Shown here one piece after another: positions 61,488-64,000 of a stretch of 64,000 nt of DNA (position 1 is its first letter; each line of letters begins with the position of its first letter). The translations under genes and the position numbers were made by a program. Location of the stretch: NCBI RefSeq assembly GCF_002572525.1, contig NZ_PDBS01000001.1, positions 2,232,001 through 2,296,000 of the forward strand. Reading direction: 5' to 3'. The stretch comes from Natrinema sp. CBA1119. GTDB taxonomy: Archaea; Halobacteriota; Halobacteria; Halobacteriales; Natrialbaceae. A model generated the notes under the pieces. The model ran no database searches, had not been told where the DNA came from, and saw only the letters and a list, made by a program, of their open reading frames with translations.

Positions 61488-62810
61488 GTGACAGCACCCG
61501 TTCGGCGAGCCGGCGTGTTCGCGGCTCTCTGTACGCTCTCGCTGGCCGTTCCGCTCGTCGAACCGCGGGTGGCGGCCGCGGTCGCCGGTGTCGTCCTCCT
61601 GGGGGCCTACGTGATCACCGACGGCCCGCTCTTCGACCTGCTGGCGTATCCGGGTGATTACGAGGATTCACGACTCTACGGTCTCATCACGTTCGTTCTC
61701 GCGGCGGTCGCGCTCGGTCTCATGGCGACCGCGGCGTCGATGCCGATCGCCGTCTTCATCGGGACGATACTGCTGGTCGGCTACGGCAACCTCGGCGCGC
61801 AACTCGTCAGGCTACGAACGGACACCGATGTCGTTCGCGTGGGCGGCTTCTGTCTCGCGGCACTCGCAGCCGCTGTCGCCGGACAGGCGCTCACTCACTC
61901 GCTCACCGGTGACGCCGTCGCATCAGCACTGCCGCTGGTCGTCTTCTTGGCCGCCAGCGGTGCGTTCTTCGCCGCGCTCCTTCGCGACGTACTCCTCCCA
62001 TCCGACGACCCGATCATCGTCCTCTCGGTCGGCCTCCTGCTCTGGTTGCTCGCGGAACTCGAGCCGACTATCGGGACGGGCGAAATCGTCATCGCACTCG
62101 CCGTTACGGTCGCCTTCGGCTACGCATCCTACGCCCTTGAGACGGCGTCCATCGCGGGGATGCTCACCGGGATCTTGTTGGGGCTGCTAACGATCGTTCT
62201 CGGCGGCTACGGCTGGTTCACCGTCCTCATCTCCTTTTTCGCCATCGGCGGCCTCTCGACGAAGTTCCGATACGAGCGGAAGACGGAACTCGGCGTCGCC
62301 GAGGACAACAATGGGGCTCGGGGGAGCGGGAACGTCCTCGGCAACGCCGCCGTCGCGCTCGTCGCGGTGCTCGGCTACGCGGCCAGCGACGCCGGCTTCC
62401 TCCCTCGAGAGCCCGAACTGTTCCTCTTCGCCTTCGCGGGCTCGATCGCGACCGCGATGAGCGACACCCTCTCGAGCGAGATCGGCAGCGTCTTCGACCG
62501 GCCGCGGCTGATCACCACCCTCGAGCCGGTCGATCCCGGCACGGACGGCGGCGTCACCTGGCAGGGAGAACTCGCCGGCGTGGTCGGCGCAGCGGTCGTC
62601 GCCGCGATCGCGTACGGGCTCTTCCCCGACATCGAACTCGTCGGCGCGGCGATAATCGTCGCCGCGGGTATCGCCGGCATGACCGTCGATAGCCTGCTCG
62701 GGGCGACGCTCGAGGGAACGATTCTGGGGAATCAGGGCGTGAACTTCCTGGCGACGCTCTCCGGCGCGCTCGTCAGCGCCCTGCTGGTGCTCTCGATCGC
62801 CGTTTCTTGA
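61488..62810 (+). CDS. DUF92 family membrane protein
   Basis: A 440-residue membrane protein from a GTG, with ten or more helices. The DUF92 core (about residues 200-440) contains GGYGWFTVLISFFAIGGLSTKFRY, KTELGVAEDNNGARGSGNVLGNAA, ATAMSDTLSSEIGSVF and GMTVDSLLGATLEG. Plant VTE6 of this family is a phytyl-phosphate kinase, and TMEM19 is the animal relative. Beside two prenyltransferase genes, a polyprenyl-phosphate kinase role is a reasonable inference, not a proven one. An N-terminal half of several helices precedes the core. Confidence 0.85.
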   Translation: MTAPVRRAGVFAALCTLSLAVPLVEPRVAAAVAGVVLLGAYVITDGPLFDLLAYPGDYEDSRLYGLITFVLAAVALGLMATAASMPIAVFIGTILLVGYGNLGAQLVRLRTDTDVVRVGGFCLAALAAAVAGQALTHSLTGDAVASALPLVVFLAASGAFFAALLRDVLLPSDDPIIVLSVGLLLWLLAELEPTIGTGEIVIALAVTVAFGYASYALETASIAGMLTGILLGLLTIVLGGYGWFTVLISFFAIGGLSTKFRYERKTELGVAEDNNGARGSGNVLGNAAVALVAVLGYAASDAGFLPREPELFLFAFAGSIATAMSDTLSSEIGSVFDRPRLITTLEPVDPGTDGGVTWQGELAGVVGAAVVAAIAYGLFPDIELVGAAIIVAAGIAGMTVDSLLGATLEGTILGNQGVNFLATLSGALVSALLVLSIAVS

Positions 62811-62962
62811 GGGTCAGAACCGATCTCGGATTCGAAGCGTCCAACGATGCCGACAGTCACACCGTGACCGTTCGGTCCGTGGACACGGCTCGTGGGGCAC
62901 CGTACCGGACTGGCTACCCATTCTCCGTTCGACGGCCGGATTCAGTTGCGAAAAATCGCCAG

Positions 62963-64000
62963 TCACTCCGCGTCCGGCCGCTGCTCGGCGACGTCGTCGA
63001 CCGCGTGGATCCGAACGTTGGTCGGCCGCTTGGTGAACTGGCCGAGCGAGCGCGCGATGATTCGGTTGACGCCGCGGTCGGCCGCCAGATCGAGAAGCCG
63101 CTGGTCGAGGATCCCGTCGAGGACGACCGTCGTCGGCGCGGTCTCGAGGGCCTCGAGTGTCTCGTAGGCCTCGCTCGCGTCGGCGTCGTCGATCGGGTCG
63201 GCCTCGGCGTCGAGAAAGCGGACGCTGTCGGTACCCGCCCGAATGACCGCGGTCGCGTGCCCGTAGACCGTCTCGGGGGCGCGATCGGTATCGGACTCGG
63301 CGTCGGTCGCGGCCTCGTCCTGGCGCGCCCGTTCCGAATCCGTCTCCGCCTCCTCGGCGGACGCGCCCGACTGCGCCCGACTCGTCGCCGCTCGTTCCGG
63401 CTCGACCGCCGACGACGTCTCGAGGGCGGCGCTCGAGTCGGGAGCTCGCTCGCTCGACTCGAGATCGCCCTCGTCGTCGGGCTCCGTGGTCGTCGGTGAC
63501 GCGGTCGACACGTCGGACGGCGGCGGTGCCGGCGTCGTACTCCCGTCGGTCGCGGCGATCGCGTCCCGGGGTTCGTTCAGCTCCGAGACGGTCTCGTAGG
63601 GCACCTTGTTCCGGAGCGCGGCGAACAGTTCGTGGTGGTTCAGGTCCTCGACGGAGCTCTCGGTGGGCGCGAAGGCGACGTAGTCGAGGTCGCCGACCTG
63701 AGCGAGCTCCTCGAGGATGAGGTCCCCACCGCGGTCGCCGTCGAGGAAGGCCGTGACGGTGCGGTGACGAGTGAGTTCGGCCACGGCGTCGGGGACGCTC
63801 GTCCCCTCGACCGCGATGGCGTTTTTGATGCCGTACTTGAGCAGGGAGAGGACGTCGGCCCGGCCCTCGACGACGATGATCGCGTCGCTGTCCGTCACTC
63901 GGGGGCCGGCGGGGAGTCCCTCGTACTCGGTGATGTCTTCGACGCGAACCTGCTGGCGCACCTCCGCGAGGATCTCGTCGGAGGACATGATCGTATCGTC
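62963..64000 (-). CDS. dnaG: Archaeal DnaG primase-like protein, N-terminus off window
   Basis: The 5' part is cut by the right edge, and the visible 345 residues lack the N-terminal conserved domain. The Toprim domain shows AIIVVEGRADVLSLLKYGIKNA, FLDGDRGGDLILEELAQVG and VAFAPTESSVED, with Glu and Asp metal ligands. A long low-complexity Ser/Thr/Pro/Glu-rich linker follows (about 100 residues). The C-terminal block is DGILDQRLLDLAADRGVNRIIARSLGQFTKRPTNVRIH. Archaeal DnaG is associated with the exosome and has been reported to have primase activity. Confidence 0.93.
   Translation of the reverse strand, partial: DDTIMSSDEILAEVRQQVRVEDITEYEGLPAGPRVTDSDAIIVVEGRADVLSLLKYGIKNAIAVEGTSVPDAVAELTRHRTVTAFLDGDRGGDLILEELAQVGDLDYVAFAPTESSVEDLNHHELFAALRNKVPYETVSELNEPRDAIAATDGSTTPAPPPSDVSTASPTTTEPDDEGDLESSERAPDSSAALETSSAVEPERAATSRAQSGASAEEAETDSERARQDEAATDAESDTDRAPETVYGHATAVIRAGTDSVRFLDAEADPIDDADASEAYETLEALETAPTTVVLDGILDQRLLDLAADRGVNRIIARSLGQFTKRPTNVRIHAVDDVAEQRPDAE

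Overview
The window is chromosomal DNA from a halophilic archaeon. The genes are GC-rich, acidic and Asp/Glu-heavy, many appear leaderless, and the content is typical of the group: aIF2-gamma, EF-1A, Rpo7/Spt4, archaeal DnaG, an archaeal heme route through siroheme, bat-type HTH_10 regulators, an LWR-salt protein and a PGF-CTERM surface protein. The dispersed palindromic repeats and gene set fit the Natrialbales (Natrinema/Haloterrigena-like) best, but genus is an inference.

Layout. 1-3.1 kb: a beta-helix surface protein whose Tat/lipobox signal lies in another frame, a zinc mini-protein and a PAS histidine kinase. 3.6-8.8 kb: tRNA-Ala(CGC), a rhomboid protease, rpsJ and EF-1A, homoserine dehydrogenase with its ACT partner, and a NifU-type protein. 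8.8-25 kb: an LVIVD/PGF-CTERM protein, a ROK kinase, three UspA proteins, an SDR enzyme, a MOSC protein, a YqcI/YcgG (GntA-like) plus isochorismatase-type pair, a CoaD-like enzyme, a ZIP transporter, a K+ channel with two RCK modules, an FAD reductase and an acyl-CoA synthetase. 25.1-27 kb is a small island: arsR-arsM with an operator, then a decayed IS6-type transposase. 27-33.2 kb: a degenerate nucleotidyltransferase, an MBL hydrolase, a DUF5787 possible nuclease, a regulator with zinc ribbons and an MMPL exporter. 33.4-36.4 kb is the conserved information-processing operon aIF2-gamma / PIN / Rpo7 / Spt4 / dephospho-CoA kinase.

36.4-48.8 kb: a DUF6230-like protein and a secreted Asn-Thr-Thr repeat protein, an FAH/cyclase pair, a second FAD reductase, a MATE exporter followed by a dodecin pseudogene, a DUF389 protein, an HTH_10 regulator, pterin carbinolamine dehydratase, LWR-salt and VOC proteins. 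48.9-53.1 kb holds a divergent locus: a cupin facing three tandem NMT1/THI5-like binding proteins that lack both signal peptides and transporter partners, from one symmetric promoter, then a HAD hydrolase. 54.5-57.6 kb is a heme operon (fused AhbA-AhbB, siroheme synthase, HemA). 57.8-58.6 kb is a toxin-antitoxin pair with an operator. 59.2-62.8 kb combines a canonical cis-prenyltransferase, a second homologue that has lost the catalytic motif, and a DUF92 membrane protein. The right edge cuts DnaG.

Two families of about 86 bp palindromic repeats are interspersed between genes. One lies downstream of stop codons. The other in two cases supplies the stop codon itself. The most interesting leads are the signal-less NMT1/THI5-like trio, the possible two-subunit prenyltransferase with a candidate polyprenyl-phosphate kinase, the DUF5787 nuclease hypothesis, and the stop-codon repeats.
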